From contig NC_092051.1 of NCBI RefSeq assembly GCF_003086295.3, positions 20,021,940 to 20,085,939 of the forward strand: a stretch of 64,000 bases of DNA, given 5' to 3'. The stretch's first letter is position 1; every line of letters begins with the position of its first letter. The translations under genes and the position numbers were made by a program. Source of the DNA: Arachis hypogaea (Eukaryota > Streptophyta > Magnoliopsida > Fabales > Fabaceae). The notes beneath the pieces were generated by a model. It saw only the letters and a list, made by a program, of their open reading frames with translations. It had not been told where the DNA came from and did no database searches. Below are positions 1-13,708 of this stretch, piece after piece.

Positions 1-1814
1 TTATTGCTTGTTCGTTGCTAATTTTTACATAATTATTTAATAATTTCTACCTATGAAACTATCAACTACCTAATATTATGATTTAATTAATAAGAATGAT
101 GACATTAATATTTTTTTATAAGTCTTGTTATTATTTATAGTTAGGAAATAGTCATAAATAAATTTATTTTCTTAATGAATGTTAATTTTGTTGTCAAATT
201 TTATATTACTTTTAGAATTTTAGCGTAATTGAGTCTAATTTCTATATTTTGAAATGAATTTATTCGAAAAAATTAATATATAAATCACATTATTATTGCA
301 AAATTATATTTTTTTAACATAATTAGTGGTACTTATTTGAACCATTAAATTTAACTTCTAATAATATTAAAGTTAACCTATTTTATTATCTTGTGCCTTG
401 AAAGAATTTACACGACTGACATAAAAAGATAACAATTGAAAAAAAAATTATTACAATGAGTATATTCTTTTTAACAAATATTCTTCTATCTAATACTATA
501 GAATATTACATTGGCCACTTTGAATTATACATACATAAAGAAAAAAAAAGAAGAGTTGAAATAGCAAGAGCGATAAAAATCACAATTCTTATAATTTTGT
601 GTGGCCATCTATATATAGTAGACCAGACAACTATAATTATCTAACATAATTAATTTGTATTTATTGCACTCAACTTGAATAAGTAAGGAATTATTTTATT
701 TTAATTTTGTCCTTAATTCACATTATTTGAATTTAGCTCAATATATATAATTTGATTTGATTTGATTTGATTTGATTTGATTATTAGTTAAAAATATCTC
801 AGTTGTCTATTTTATTAATAGATTTATTATTTTAATGACTAATAAATTAATCAAATTAATTAATTAGTACACACAATAAATTTGGTTTAATAAATTAAAA
901 AATACTAACAGAATATTAAAATAAATAAATTAGAAAATACTATCAGATCAAATTGATATAAATTATAATAAATTATATGATATTTAAATATTTAATAAAA
1001 TCAATTAGTTGATATAGTTAGTTTATCGTAATAACTTGTATTTAATGAGTTAAAAGAAATAAATTGAGAAACACTCTCAGAAACATGTCACATAAACTCC
1101 ATCATTAAGTGTCAGAAATCCAATTTTTATATAATAGAATAGACTACATGAATTATTTTAGTATATTTATACTGCGGTAGTTATGGTAATTATAATATTT
1201 TAAAAAATATTATTAAAATTAAAATAAATAATTTTTTATTATTTAACAATGTCTCTTAAATAATATTATTAAAAAATGTTATAAAATTATAAAAAAAATA
1301 CAACTTTAATTGTAATAACACTTGATAATTACAATAGATTTAGATTTTTTAAATTTTAAATTTTACTTTAGAGAATAAAATATGATCTATCATTATTTAT
1401 TTTATAGATGAAACTAAAAAAAAATAAAAAAAAATATTCAATAATAAAAAATTTTATTTTATCTTTAAAAAAAAATCTAAAATTGAGTAGATCAAAATTC
1501 AATCACGATAATAACCCAAATGAAGTCCATAATAACCATAGGACGGGGCTAAGGCCGCCAATTTGGATAAAGTATGAAATCGATATTCTAGTCAAAAAGA
1601 CTAAAAAAGAACGAGTATATTTTGAGGTGCAGCTCAGGTACAGAGAAGGGGGTGAAGTTTCAGAAATAGTAAGCCAAATGAGAGGCATACCAAGAGGCAG
1701 CCATCAAGAGATAGCATTGAAGAGTGGCATTCATATGTGCGTGTACGGTATTCCCCAAGTCCTCGCCATAGTGAATCGAAGCCCCTAACAAACTACCCAA
1801 CCATTCCGCTTCCT
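1..1814. other. AT-rich intergenic spacer
   Basis: This stretch is strongly AT-rich, with short poly-A/T runs and no open frame that resembles a known protein. The only distinct structure is a pentanucleotide run at 751-781. A less AT-rich stretch from about 1500 to 1800 contains a 126-codon open frame (1408-1788), but it begins in poly-A and looks like chance reading. I see nothing else in this spacer. Confidence 0.6.
751..781. repeat. (TTTGA)n microsatellite
   Basis: About six perfect copies of the pentamer TTTGA lie in tandem in AT-rich spacer. Confidence 0.9.
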
Positions 1815-1818
1815 CTCC

Positions 1819-2854
1819 TATAAAATTGTATGTTGTACACACTCACGTTCATCAAGCCGTCACAGACTCACATCACAGTACACATTATTCGAGAGATTTT
1901 GAACTCACCATTCCCCTTCCCCTTCCCCTTCCCCCTCCGTAACCAAGTAGGGCCGCTGGGCCACCACTCCGATAATCTCAGGTCTCACCTCACCCCCCTC
2001 TCTCTCTCTCTCTCACACACACACACGCACATCCTGTGTTTTTTATTCATTCTGTTAACGACATTCTTCTTGATGTATAACTAACTCAGAATCAGAGGCA
2101 TGGTTGATACTTGACGGTTCTCTCTCCCTCGCCAACACCATCACCAACACCACTCTCCCTCTCTTCATTTCTCCACGTAAACCTCTGTTCATTCTCTAAT
2201 ACGATTGTTTTCATAGTTTGCGAAAGCTCTGCTTATCTACTGTTTTATTCAGATCGATAATAATTTATTCGCTTTCTGCTATCAATTGTTCGTTCTTGTG
2301 ACTTGCATTGCCACATTCTCTTTTATCAACTCGTGTTTAACTCTTTCCGTGCTTCAACTACTAGATTAAGTAATTCTGCATGCTATTTCCTTATACTACT
2401 CTGCATTATCGTTACTTCAAGATCAACTTATGCTAATCTCTACTTAGGTTTGCTGAAATTTATTATGATACCTTATTATTTCTTCAGATGATGTTTACTC
2501 ACCTTGAACATAAAAGAGAGACTAGCGTTATGCTTAGAAAATACAATGGTGCAAAATGTATTATTATTATTATCTAATTTTGAAAGAAATCAATCTCTAT
2601 CTTAAAAAATAGGGGGGAGTCTAATTAAATTTTACTGAATTAAGTGAGTGTAGTTTTCATATATTATTCAGTAATTTCATTGCAGGTTTAGCGGTTAATA
2701 TGTTTAATAAAATGAGCCTATATATAGGGAAATGATTACTTTTTGTGGCATATAAATTTCTTGACCACAGTAAGCTTCTTAGAAAACATTTAGAGGATCT
2801 TATCAAGCATTTTTTTCCCTCTGAACAAGTGGTTCTTGTAACAGTGTTGATCAT
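1819..2854 (+). promoter_or_regulatory. Promoter and 5' untranslated region of the SUVR-like gene
   Basis: A TATAAAA box lies at 1819-1825, about 1 kb before the start codon. It is followed by pyrimidine-rich sequence typical of a plant leader: CCCTTC copies at 1911-1936, then a CT run and a CA run at about 1998-2030. The distance to the ATG suggests at least one leader intron, but I could not fix its ends. The next 400 bases (about 2450-2850) look intronic, being T-rich and without an open frame. The promoter call is inferred from position and the TATA box only. Confidence 0.45.
1998..2030. repeat. (CT)n(CA)n compound microsatellite
   Basis: An uninterrupted CT dinucleotide run is followed directly by a CA run, inside the probable 5' leader of the SUVR-like gene. 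It is a likely polymorphic marker. Confidence 0.85.
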
Positions 2855-5800
2855 ATGGCTCCCAATCCAAGAGTTGTTCAGGCCTTTAATGCTATGAAGG
2901 CATTAGGAATTTCAGCTGAAGAGGTGAAGCCGGTGTTGGCAGAGTTGTTAAGAGTCTACGATAAAAATTGGGAACTTATTGAAGAGGACAATTATCGGAC
3001 ACTTGTAGATGCATACTTTGACTTCAAAGAAGATAAGGTTCCTCCAACTATATTAAAAAAATTTTAGAAATGAGCTTATTTGTATTGTTTCATTCTTTTT
3101 CTTCTTTTATTTTTTAAATTTTATTTTAAGTAGTATTGACTTACCTTTCATTTCTAAGTTATACTATGAGATAGAAAAAGTGGTAGTTGAATTATTGGAA
3201 GTTGTCACTGAGAGTGTTTACATCTTCAGAAACAAACACAAATGAACTGAATAAATTATCACCACTAGGGATCCAATTAAATACTGATGTGAAAATTTTC
3301 AATTCATGACCACAACGGTTTATCTCATAATGTAGCTTCCTTACCTGTGAAAAGGAAGGAGAAATGAAAGTTATTTTTAAGGATAAAATACTAAATTAGT
3401 CTCTTATGTTTGGGCATAATCCTATTTTGGTTCTTAAGGTTTAAAGTATCTTATTTGAATTCAAAAAAATTTCATTTAGCTTCAATGTAGTCTCACCGTG
3501 AGGTCAAAGTTAAATAATTAACGGAATGTCCTATATAACAGCACTACAAGAATAAGGTCGATAATCTAGAGAACAAGTACAAGCTCCAAAGACACAACAT
3601 CAACTGTGATGCATTAATACATTTATTTATCATTTTACTTAGTTCTATAGAAAATATTTTATTTAAATGGTAAGAAGAATGATAAATAAATGTATTAATA
3701 CATCTATGGTTGATTTTGTGTTTCTAGAGTCTGTACTTGTTCTCCAAATTATCGATCGTGTTCTTATACTGTCATATAGGATATTCCGTTAATTATTTAA
3801 CTTTGATGTCACGGTGAGACTACATTGAAGTTAAATGAAACCTTTTTGGATTCAAATAGGACACTTTAATCTTTAAAAACCAAAACAGGATTACGTCCAA
3901 ACATAGGAGACGAATTTAGTAGTTTATCCTTATTTATATTTTCATACTTGTTCTTGCTGACAACATTGTTCGGTAATAGGCTTAGGATAGATATACTGAG
4001 ATATTAGAAGAGGCAAATATAAAACAAATTTTAGAACATCAATTACTTTAATCAACAGTTGATTAACACATCACATTCTTAATATTTTATTAATTTTTGT
4101 ACACACATAAGTATATATGAGTCATTACACTCTGCATAAAAATGATAAAGAATATGAATACATAGATTATTATATTTTTCAACTCTTTACAATTTTATAT
4201 CAAAATAAACAATATAATTTCTACTGTATTTTTGTTTTTGTTGTTTTTGCTGATTCTGTTAGGTATTAGTTTTTAAGGGCATTCTATGAATGTTGGTTAC
4301 ATGATGAATAAAAAGTTGTTGGTACCTTCGATATAAAACTGCAAATTTATTTAGAGAAAAAAAAAATACATAGACTAGATAAAATTTGTCTAACTTTTCA
4401 CCGCAATACAAATATCAATAGAGACACAAGTTTTTTTTGTGTTTTCTTTGTCTTTTTATTTTTTCTCTTTTATTTTGAAACGCTTACTAAATACTATCTT
4501 TTGGATTATGCATTAAGGAGTCAACCATATTACGTAGACACAAATATATGATTATTAATTTTATAGCTGGTTTTTTAGTGTGTATGTAAAATTTTTTATA
4601 GGAATATGATATATTTTTGAACAATCATATTATGTGTATACTAAAAATTAACTATTAAATCAGCTACTCATATAAATATAATACATATTTGAATGTGAAA
4701 TATATATGGAGAATATATGAAACAACATAGATGAATATACACAAATATATAATAATTGATTGGGACTGAATTTTAGTATGTAGATAGCATTTTTTATTTT
4801 CTAAACTAACCTAGCAAATAGCAATGTAGTTGGTCAAAACTACATGTGATTGATTAAAGTTTTTAAAAAATTGTGACATCAATTTAGTTTATGGACAAAA
4901 GAAATTACATATGTTATGTTAGTCTTGGCAAAATTTGTGAAATTAATTTGGTTTTTAAAAGGCATATGTATTATTCATGTGGTTCTTGAAAAAATGATCT
5001 TCTACATCACTTTTATCCTTAAAGATGCATTTGGTTTTACATGTAGTTTTAGAGACATTATTTTTTTATTTAGAGATTAAACTGATATGATTTATAATTG
5101 TTTGAAGCAATATATTGAACTTACAAATCCTTTCTCAAACTATTGCTGTATATTTTTATAGTTACCTTGTTATATTCAAATAGGGAACAGATGCTAAGAA
5201 AAAAGTGTCTGTCAATTTTCATGCTCGAGAAAGACCAAAACAGAAGCTGCACTTGATAGATGATGATGATGATGATAACCAGGTTTTGTCAACAACAAAC
5301 AAGTCGAGCCAAAAGTTATCCATTGCAGATAGGAAAACACCTCCAGGTAATTCTTCACAAGAAATCATTGAGCCATCTCAAGCTTCTAAGCAAGATAGCA
5401 AGCCGAGAACTAGTTCAGAAGCATCACATGCAAGGTTGATGAAGGTAGAAAGGGTTTCCAGTTCACCATGCAACGCACCTAAATATAGAAAAACGTATTA
5501 CGACATAGCACCATCTTCAGGGCACTCTGTTGATTATGAGAAAGAGCTAGTGAAACCCAGAACTAAGAAACCAAAGTTACAGACTCAGCCTATTTCAACA
5601 AATCATGACGGTAATCATGTTAATCTGTTAATTTTTCTCATTTCTAAATTATATTAAAAGAAATTGCTCGAGGTTTGCAGAGTGGTATGTAGAATGTAGG
5701 TTTGAGAGTTAAAAGTAGGAGGTCACATATCACTAGTTGCGTGGTTTTGATTGTCTCCATCTTGCAATGTTTTGTGGAGATGATGGGTGCTTTACAGATT

Positions 5801-8800
5801 TATGAGGAGCAGCTTTCTTCTGTCTCTCTAATGAAGCTCTACACATAGTAGGTCAAAATTTATGATGCAAGCAAGGGACTAACAGTGCACTTCAAGAGCA
5901 GCTGTTTCCTAAAGGAGAAAATCTTAATGCTTGCTATAGAAATATTCATATTCACTCATTGATGGCTATTGAGTAAATTTACATCTTTCATTGTCAGCAC
6001 TCAAACTTTCATTGTTAGAAATAGTATTTAGTATCAAGTCACAGCAGCTGTAGAGAGGGGACTAACACCAAAAGCTGATAAGTGTTTTCTATCATGATGA
6101 TATTTTGAAACGTTAAATGGTTCAGTCAAACATATCAAACTATCTAACAGTTTGCAATTCATAGAAGTATCCACCTTCTACCATAAGTGAATAAGGAGGC
6201 TCAACTAAGCAAAGTATATCAAACTGAAGGTTTCTAATTAAAAGCGATGAAGAAATCTTCTTAAAACTTTAACACGAACAATTAAATAGGAATTAGCTAT
6301 GTACAAATTTTTTTTAATAAGGCCACCTACATCAAAGATTCCTGTTGCCGAACTCATACAATGAGATGAATTTTGGCTGTTATTGTTTCATGTGTTCAAC
6401 TTGGTTTAATATATATATAAAACAAAGATTGTTATTTAACTTCTTGCTGATTTTAGGATTATTTGATGCTTCCTCATCATGCAATAATAATGCCACAACT
6501 AGCACGGGAAATATCACTATTGCTTCTTCACCCCGTGGAGAAGTTAAATTGTCTTTAAACTGCAACTCTGCCTTGGCTCAACCGGACTTCTGTAATCCTA
6601 ATTTGGATACTGTGATGAAGTTCATGGAGGAGAAGTACCTTAGCTCTTGCATGACTCAGGATCCTCAGTTTTCAATGGTGAAGCTACTAAATGGTTTATG
6701 CAGGAGCTATCTGATGTTGGGACATAAAAAACGTTCAAATTTCAGATCTTCTTCCAGCAACTTGGCAGTTACTCAAGATGAAAGGAGTTCCTCTCAGTTT
6801 ATCAATGACATAACAAGAGGTTCAGAAAAGGTGAAAATCCCATTAATAGATGAAAATGGCAGTGAGGACTTGCCAAAATTTAATTATATACCGCAAAATA
6901 TAATATACCAAAGTGCTAATGTAAATATTTCATTGGCTCGAATTTCGGATGAGGGTTGCTGTTCTGATTGTTCAGGCAACTGTCTTTCTGCTTCACTGCC
7001 TTGTGCATGTGCCCGTGAAACTGGTGGAGAGTTTGCTTACACTCCTGAAGGTGTGTTGAAAGAAGAGTTTCTTAAAGCTTGCATTTCCATGAAGAATGAA
7101 CCTCAAGATCGTCATTTCGTGTATTGTCAAGAGTGCCCATTGGAGAAGTCTAAGAATGAGTTCATGCCCGAACAATGCAAAGGGCATATGGTTAGGAAGT
7201 TTATCAAAGAATGCTGGAGGAAATGTGGTTGTGACATGCGGTGTGGAAATCGAGTAGTACAAAGAGGTATAAGATGCAAATTGCAGGTAAGTTAATATTC
7301 TCTAGCTATATGTACAGATTTTACGCATACATTAATCATGTATTGTGTCGTACAAACACGAAGTAACATATACTATCACTTTAATAGTCAAATTAGTTTA
7401 TTAAAGATAACATTCTAAGATTTTTTTTTAATCAAATTGGTCCTTTAAAAATTACAAATTAATCATATTTGTCTTTTAGTCATTTCATTAATAATTTTTT
7501 TTCAAAGATTAATGTTGTAAAACGTTAATTGATAACACATATAATACCTGATATGTCTAATTAGATATTGACCAAATATGTTTATGAAAATTTATTAATT
7601 TAGTCATTTTTCCAATTACAAAAATCTTATTCTTAATATGACCTAGTGACTAAATTGATAGATTTTCGTAAACATATTTAGTCAATAGCTAATTGAACAT
7701 GTTATGTGTCATGTATGTTATCAGTTAACATTTTACATTATCAATCGTTGACGAAATTGTGAGTGGAGTAACTGAAGGACCGATATAATTAATTTGTAAT
7801 TTTTGAAGGACCAATTTGATTGAAAAAAATTTTCAAGAACGAATTTGAAAAATACCTTATCTTTTAGGGACTAATTTGATTATTAACCCATATACTATCT
7901 ATCTATAAATATATGTTATTCAACTTATTTTAAAAAAAAAAATACTAGAGTACTATTAGAATTTATTATTTTTGTCTATCCGTTAGTCATCAATGTTTAA
8001 AAGTATAGGATAAAGTATATTGTTGGATTACTAGACTAAAAGAATTGAGTTGATGATTAAGTAATAGCCAAAATTAATAAATTTTGATGGCTCTCTAACA
8101 TTTTTCTATTTTTAATATGTATTTTATATTTCAACATATATTTTGTGCGAGTTGTTAATTTGGTAGCTAATTTTTAGTATACACATAATATAGTTGTTGA
8201 TTAAATTATAATATATGCAATTTTAGAAATTTTATGTATTGAATATTAAAAAAATACTAGAAAATTAGCAGAATTTAGCTAATAGTTAGCTAGCAATATT
8301 CAAAAAGTGTAGGCTAAAAATATATTGTTAAATTGTCATACTAAAAATATTAGACTGATCACTAGAAGTGCTGACCAAAAATAATAAATTCTATTGGTCT
8401 TAAATTTTTCTTATTACAATCATGCTGTGTATATACAAAAAATTAGTCACCAAATTAGAATATATGTTGAAATACATATTGAAGATATTATATAGTTATA
8501 GTTTAATTATTCTCTCAATTCCTATAGTTTCATTAAATTTTCATTTGATCCTTATACTTTTTTTTTTATTATGTCTCTATAACATATTATATTTTATTAA
8601 ATTTCTGTCGTGACAAAAATGTTAGAATGAATGGAATATTATGTTAAACAAAATGAATATGCCTAACACTTGACTGAATTTCGTTGATTCTAACGTTTTT
8701 GTTACGGTAGATAGCGTTTGTTTTGAGGTACTGAGACAGAGACTGGGAGACTGAGACTCAGTATCATGTTTGTTGGTGGTACTAAAATTTCTGTCTCTGT

Positions 8801-11115
8801 CCCCAAAATTTCAGTATTTTAGTACCTCCAAAAAGTAGAGATACCGGGAATTAAAATTTTTAGAGATGAAGACTAAAACTATAATAATATTTTATACCTA
8901 AAATATCCTCATTTCAATTAATTAATACCAATTTTACCCTTTGTGCAAATTAAATTAGAGTTTCATTTTTATTTCAATTTTTGTCTCCTACTTTGTACCA
9001 AAGAGAATACTGAGAATTATTTCAATCTGTCTCTTAGTTTCTTAGTCTTTGTCTCTCAGTCTCAGTCTTTCCGTCTTTGTCTCTCCACCAAACGCTATCA
9101 TAAAGACTTAGTTACAAAATCTGATATGGTATAAGGATCCAATTAAAAAAAATATAGGAATTTAATTAAAATTTTAGTAAAATTATAAGGACCTACAAGA
9201 TAATAACTAGTTAATTTTTTATGTATACATAATATTTTTGTATTACTATAATGGTTATTACTATACAATTATTAAAATTAATGTTTTTTTTTTTTTTTTT
9301 GCTATTTGAAAATATTTTTTATTATAAAAAAATAGAAAAAAAAAGTAAAAAATATTATCAAAATTATATAGCTATTGTAACTACTATGATAATAGTTCAT
9401 CATAGAATCCACCTTAAAAGTTATTCTATGAATACTGAATTAATCACCAATACAATTTACAATGCACACTCTTATAATTATGAATCTATTTTACTATAAA
9501 TGTAAATTTGATTATATTGTTTTTTAAGTTTGATTATAAGTGTCTGTGGTTTCATTATAAATATGAATTTGGTAGGTGGCCATTGGCCGACATATAGGCA
9601 ACACTTATAGAGGAGGTGCAAAATATAATATTTCATATGTACGTTCTCTGTCAACGTATATGCAGAAAAGATTCTGTGTAATGTAGATGCAAATTAGGCT
9701 AAATTTATTGCTCATTCTTTGTTATTCAGGTGTACATGACTCGTGAGGGAAAGGGCTGGGGCCTTAGAACACTTGAGGATTTGCCGAAGGGTACTTTTGT
9801 ATGTGAATACATTGGGGAAATATTAACCAATACAGAGTTATACGAAAGGAATGTGCACAGCAGTTGCAGCAATGACAGACACACATATCCCGTAACTCTT
9901 GATGCAGACTGGGGATCAGAAGGGGTCTTGAAAGATGAGGAAGCGCTTTGTTTAGATGCAACATATAATGGAAATGTTGGAAGGTTTATCAATCACAGGT
10001 ATACTTCATATTGATTTCAAGCTTTATATAACGTGAAATCAAAGACAACAAATTTCTTTCCATGTCTCTATCCTTTTCATTTCTATGTAGATTTTTCCGA
10101 TGAAATTTATGTGCTCAACATTCCAGATGCTTTGATGCAAATCTCATTGACATTCCTGTTGAAGTGGAGACTCCTGATCACCACTATTACCATGTAATAC
10201 CTAGTTGAGTTTGCATTCATATAGTTCTCTATTTACCTTATTTGGTGTAAGGTAATGAAAACTAACTTCTTGTCATATGTTCATGATTTTTTGTTCTACA
10301 GCTTGCTTTCTTTACCACCCGAGATGTGAGAGCCAATGAGGAGTTGACGTGGGTAAGTTGATTCTGGTAACACTCTCTCCTTGTAAGATTTTGTTGTTCT
10401 CATTGACACGTGATAAATTTTCTACAGGATTATGGTATTGACTTTGATGATCATGACCATCCTATTAAAGCATTTCAATGTTCTTGTGGAAGCGCTTTCT
10501 GCGGTGATAAGAAGAGAAAAGGTAACTCGATAGACAGATAAAATGGACAAAAAACATGTAAAAAAGTTTAAAACACAAAAGTACACACATTTATAAATAT
10601 TAAAGTTTACTTTAGAAATTATTTTTGCGAACAAAAGTACACACTAAATATTCGTAAATATCAAATTCTTATTTACGGCATAACACTTTTGTCCACCGAA
10701 AACGTTTTTGAAGTGTATTTTTATATTTCAGGAATCTTTAGTTATATTTTTTTCCATTTAAAATTTTTTTAGGTATACTTTTGTCTATCAGTAATATTAC
10801 ATGATTAAATTATTTTAATAACCAAATTTAACTTAGTTGGTTCAATAGCTTAAGGATTGATAATAAAAAATTTTCATTTAAGAAAAAAGAGGAAAGGCTT
10901 AAAAAAATGACTTATTTGAACTTAGTTAAAAAAATAATTTGTTCACTTAGTATTTGTTGGATTATGCTGTTATCGGAACCAATATAGGAAGACTGAGGTT
11001 TTTTGCATTGATGTCTCATCTTGTAGGGAAAGGGAAAGTAGAAAATCAGGTCCATGTATCTGCAAGAACAAGTGTGTCTGAATTTGGAAGCAGCCGAAGC
11101 AATACCTGCAGCTAG
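2855..11115 (+). CDS. SUVR-type histone-lysine N-methyltransferase (WIYLD + pre-SET/SET/post-SET)
   Basis: Eight exons join in frame: 2855-3037, 5184-5610, 6457-7286, 9730-9998, 10127-10193, 10302-10352, 10428-10521, 11027-11115, giving 669 aa. Exon 1 encodes a WIYLD domain (residues 1-61), the ubiquitin-binding module of the SUVR1/2/4 group. Residues 62-360 are mostly disordered and include a six-Asp run. A Cys-rich pre-SET region (about 365-470) starts with CCSDCSGNC. The SET domain (about 481-612) shows KGWGL, RFINHRC and ELTWDYG, and the post-SET CSCGSAFC follows. The family methylates histone H3K9 in the nucleus, working in transposon and repeat silencing. Cofactor and catalytic motifs look intact, unlike SUVR2, which is reported inactive. 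The length is nearer SUVR1/SUVR2 (over 700 aa) than SUVR4 (about 490 aa), so the exact subgroup is open. The first intron donor (AAG|GTTCCT) is weak but keeps phase. Introns 1 and 3 carry fold-back elements. Confidence 0.9.
3383..3935. mobile_element. Fold-back (long inverted repeat) element in SUVR intron 1
   Basis: The sequence from 3383 reads AAGGATAAAATACTAAATTA and returns as its imperfect reverse complement, ending TTTAGTAGTTTATCCTTA near 3935. The two arms are each about 260 bp and meet near 3658. The matching covers phrases such as TCACCGTGAGGTCAAAGTTA on the left against its complement on the right. There is no coding sequence and I could not define a clean target duplication. This is a non-autonomous DNA element, seen directly as a near-palindrome. 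Confidence 0.8.
7385..7885. mobile_element. Fold-back element in SUVR intron 3
   Basis: Left-arm phrases such as AATCAAATTGGTCCTTTAAA (about 7430) reappear reverse-complemented near 7800-7825 (TTGAAGGACCAATTTGATTG). The outer ends pair TAGTCAAATTAGT with ACTAATTTGATTA. The arms are about 200 bp and imperfect. The element is AT-rich, non-coding and located between the pre-SET and SET exons. Its internal phrase about a change in 'ggtcctt' recurs in other fold-back elements of this window. Confidence 0.75.
8495..9200. mobile_element. Older inverted-repeat element split by a MITE (SUVR intron 3)
   Basis: The left phrase TCCTATAGTTTCATTAAATT near 8519 is matched in inverted orientation by a related AT-rich phrase (ATATAGGAATTTAATTAAAA) near 9153. 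TTTGATCCTTATAC at about 8543 pairs with GTATAAGGATCCAA near 9130. The centre is interrupted by the separate MITE at 8710-9099. The arms are diverged, so the boundaries are approximate. Confidence 0.5.
8710..9099. mobile_element. MITE with GATAGCGTTTG termini
   Basis: The element begins GATAGCGTTTG and ends CAAACGCTATC, an exact terminal inverted match. It continues as GA-rich sequence (ACTGAGACAGAGACTG) on the left and CT-rich sequence (GTCTCTCAGTCTCAGTC) on the right, so the subterminal inverted similarity extends beyond 60 bp. It is about 390 bp and non-coding. A TA may be duplicated just inside the ends, but the superfamily cannot be settled from one copy. It sits inside an older inverted-repeat element. 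Confidence 0.8.
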
Positions 11116-12289
11116 TAGAATAGGGAGTAAACAAATTTCTTGTGGTACATGATTATCGTGCTTCTAGAATTCAAGTTCCACCTCCACCTGGTGGGTTGAT
11201 GCAAGGAAGCATTGTCATATACGTTTCCTTCGAACCGTAGAAAGTAACTAGTTGATTCTCCTCAGTCCAGCCATTTTCCCTTTCAATCATGCCTTGTGAA
11301 TCCGTCACTTACCTCAATGCTGCATTTGGTTCGGTTACGGTTTAGAGATTTGATACATCCGAATTGACCATAAAGGATAAAGGACCACTTGATCAAATCG
11401 GTTTGATTTTTACACATTTTTTCAAAGTCCAATTACCTGAAATTTGGGTTGGTCTAGTGATTACAATAGTAAATGATTTTGATTTTTGAACACTAACTTT
11501 TTGTACTCTTTGACAACAACTATTTTAACACACTTGGATTTTAATGTGATCTCAACATTAAACTTTTCACATTAAACAAAATTTGATGTCCATGAACATA
11601 TTTTGAGTGTAGAAATGTTGTAATTCAATTTTTTCCGGGCAGAAGGCTAGTTTATTCCAAACAAAAAAACTAAGATCTCTGTATAAAGACTCTGATAACA
11701 TAAAGTTTGTCAGCATTTTTCCACAACAAATCAAACGTAATTAATTTGTCAGCTAGTTGCCACTATATGTTAACATTTAATGACAGCCATAGATTTGATT
11801 TCCCTTCTCTCTTGCCCAAAATGGAATCAAAAGTTCAGTAGCTGCAACTATTTTACCCAAAATATGTTTTATTTCTGAAAGGGGGAAATTAAAACAGGAA
11901 GGTAATGAAATTTGTTCATTTAGCTTGAATGCTGCCCCGACCGGTAGCCACACTCATTTTGTTGAACAAGAACTGCAGGCTTTATTCGGTCTAGAACTAG
12001 AACAATATTGCAGTCAATTCTAAAATTAATTAATATGCATCCTCTCTGGTTTAGTTTTAGTAGACCTAAAGTTGTATTTGGATTTGATATCTCAAAAGTG
12101 TATGAATATCATATACACGCCACACCTGAAATCAAACACGCAAATAGAAGACCTTACGCCTAAGAAGTCAGAACTCAAGATAGATTATTTCAAAAGTAAC
12201 ACCACATTTACTCTACCTAAATTGTAAACATGCACACATATGTCCTTATTATGAGGTAATTGGACCTTTACAAGAGGCTAGAGAGAGTG
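11116..12289. other. Intergenic region between convergent SUVR-like and caleosin genes
   Basis: This region holds the 3' untranslated parts of two convergent genes and unremarkable AT-rich sequence. No open frame with protein-like character was recognised on either strand. Confidence 0.6.
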
Positions 12290-13708
12290 TCAAGCCATCT
12301 TTCCTGTATGATTATTACCACTACGCTTTTTAGCACAGTAGTCGAATAAGCTGCCATCAAAGCACCGTCTCACAGCTTCTTTTGCTAGAAAGCCTTCTTC
12401 ATCTCTTGCTAGCAGATACAATACACTCCACTCAAATTTTGCCGCAGCCCTGCAGTAGCAAAAGGTTTCATTCACCCACTTTTTCTAATTGAGGGATACT
12501 TGTGTAGAACTAAAATGAGAGGGTGTGAGAAGAGAGGACCAGCCAAATACGTCATATGCAACAGCGTTTGCTTGTGTCATGTGCCACATCTCTCTTAACG
12601 TCAATTTATCAGGCTCTGTCTGTGCATACTTGCTAAACATGATTTCCAAATTTGCAGGAACGAATCTGAAAAATAGTTTTGGCCGTACCATCTTATGTCA
12701 CCAGGCAATAAGAGGTTTATATTATTAATCTTAAATCTTAACCACACTTAATTACCTTCCCTCTGTGTCGTAGGTGCCTGTATCACTACCATGTTTGGCC
12801 TTGTGTATGTTTTCTATGTAAATTGGGAAGAAAGGTGAAGGTAGCCATGTCTGTGTTACATACAAGTCACAACATGTGCAAGTAAGTTGGAGTGGTAATT
12901 ATACTAAGGTAACATATGTTGAAAGTGTCTCACCGGAAGTGTAAGATAACTGAGAGCTATATGAATAATAATCGCAATCACGAAGGAAGCAATAACATTA
13001 AAGCCTATTTTGCGTAACCCTGCAACATTATCAAAACAATAATCAAAGCTACAATCCAAAAACCCCAAAAGCAGGAATAGTCAAGGAGGCGTGCAACACA
13101 ATAAGAGAAATGTTTTGTGTATTGATAGCATAGTGTACAGTGTGAGATTCACATGGGACGAGTATCACACCCAATACAATCCAATCCAATAATAACAGAG
13201 GAACGTGTGTTAGCTTAACATGAAGAAATCGCAGTAAGACTATTAATCTGTTATGAAATAGAAAGAATAGAGAAGGGTTGAGAGTAAGTACCTCTGTAAG
13301 TCTCCCATGGATAGATGATGCCATCCTTGTCAAGATCAAAGAAGGTAGCATGTTGTTGAAGCACGGACATGTTGTTATGCTTGTGACCCCATGTCCCATT
13401 CACATTCTGTGTGTCAGGTGCAACCAGTGCTCTTGGCATATCTGGACAAAAACATGATCCAATCAATAAGATTATTGCAAAAAAAAAAAAAAAAAAAAAA
13501 AAAAGATCAAACCCCATTAAAGTTTCCTACTCTATAATCTCATTTCAAGTGAAAAAGAAATGAACTTGAAAGAAAAATAGAGATTACAGGGTTTGGGGAG
13601 CTTAGTTTCCAAGTCCATAGGAACCTTCCTTTCAGCCGTTACCGGTGCCTTTTCGGCCACCGTTGCCATGGCTTCATGGGATTGGGATTGTTCCGGTGTT
13701 GTTGCCAT
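12290..13708 (-). CDS. Caleosin / calcium-dependent peroxygenase
   Basis: Six exons on the minus strand join in frame: 13708-13588, 13441-13292, 13019-12934, 12850-12756, 12665-12540, 12449-12290, giving 245 aa, the usual length of seed-type caleosins. Caleosins are haem- and Ca2+-binding proteins of oil bodies and ER that act as peroxygenases in oxylipin metabolism and oil-body turnover. An EF-hand loop [12 protein letters not shown] occupies residues 76-87, preceded by conserved His residues of the haem site (60, 62, 71). A hydrophobic helix lies at about 96-117, and a proline knot with spacing PxxxPSPxxP follows it. The C-terminus carries [18 protein letters not shown] and ends in a hydrophilic tail. 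The start chosen is the ATG before ATTPEQSQ. The frame stays open upstream to 13951, but that part reads as leader. Intron 1 contains a 26-base poly-A/T run (13479-13504). Confidence 0.93.

Noticed and set aside
1408..1788. 126-codon plus-strand open frame before the SUVR-like gene
   Set aside because: It starts in poly-A-derived Lys codons, matches no family I know, and overlaps the probable promoter.
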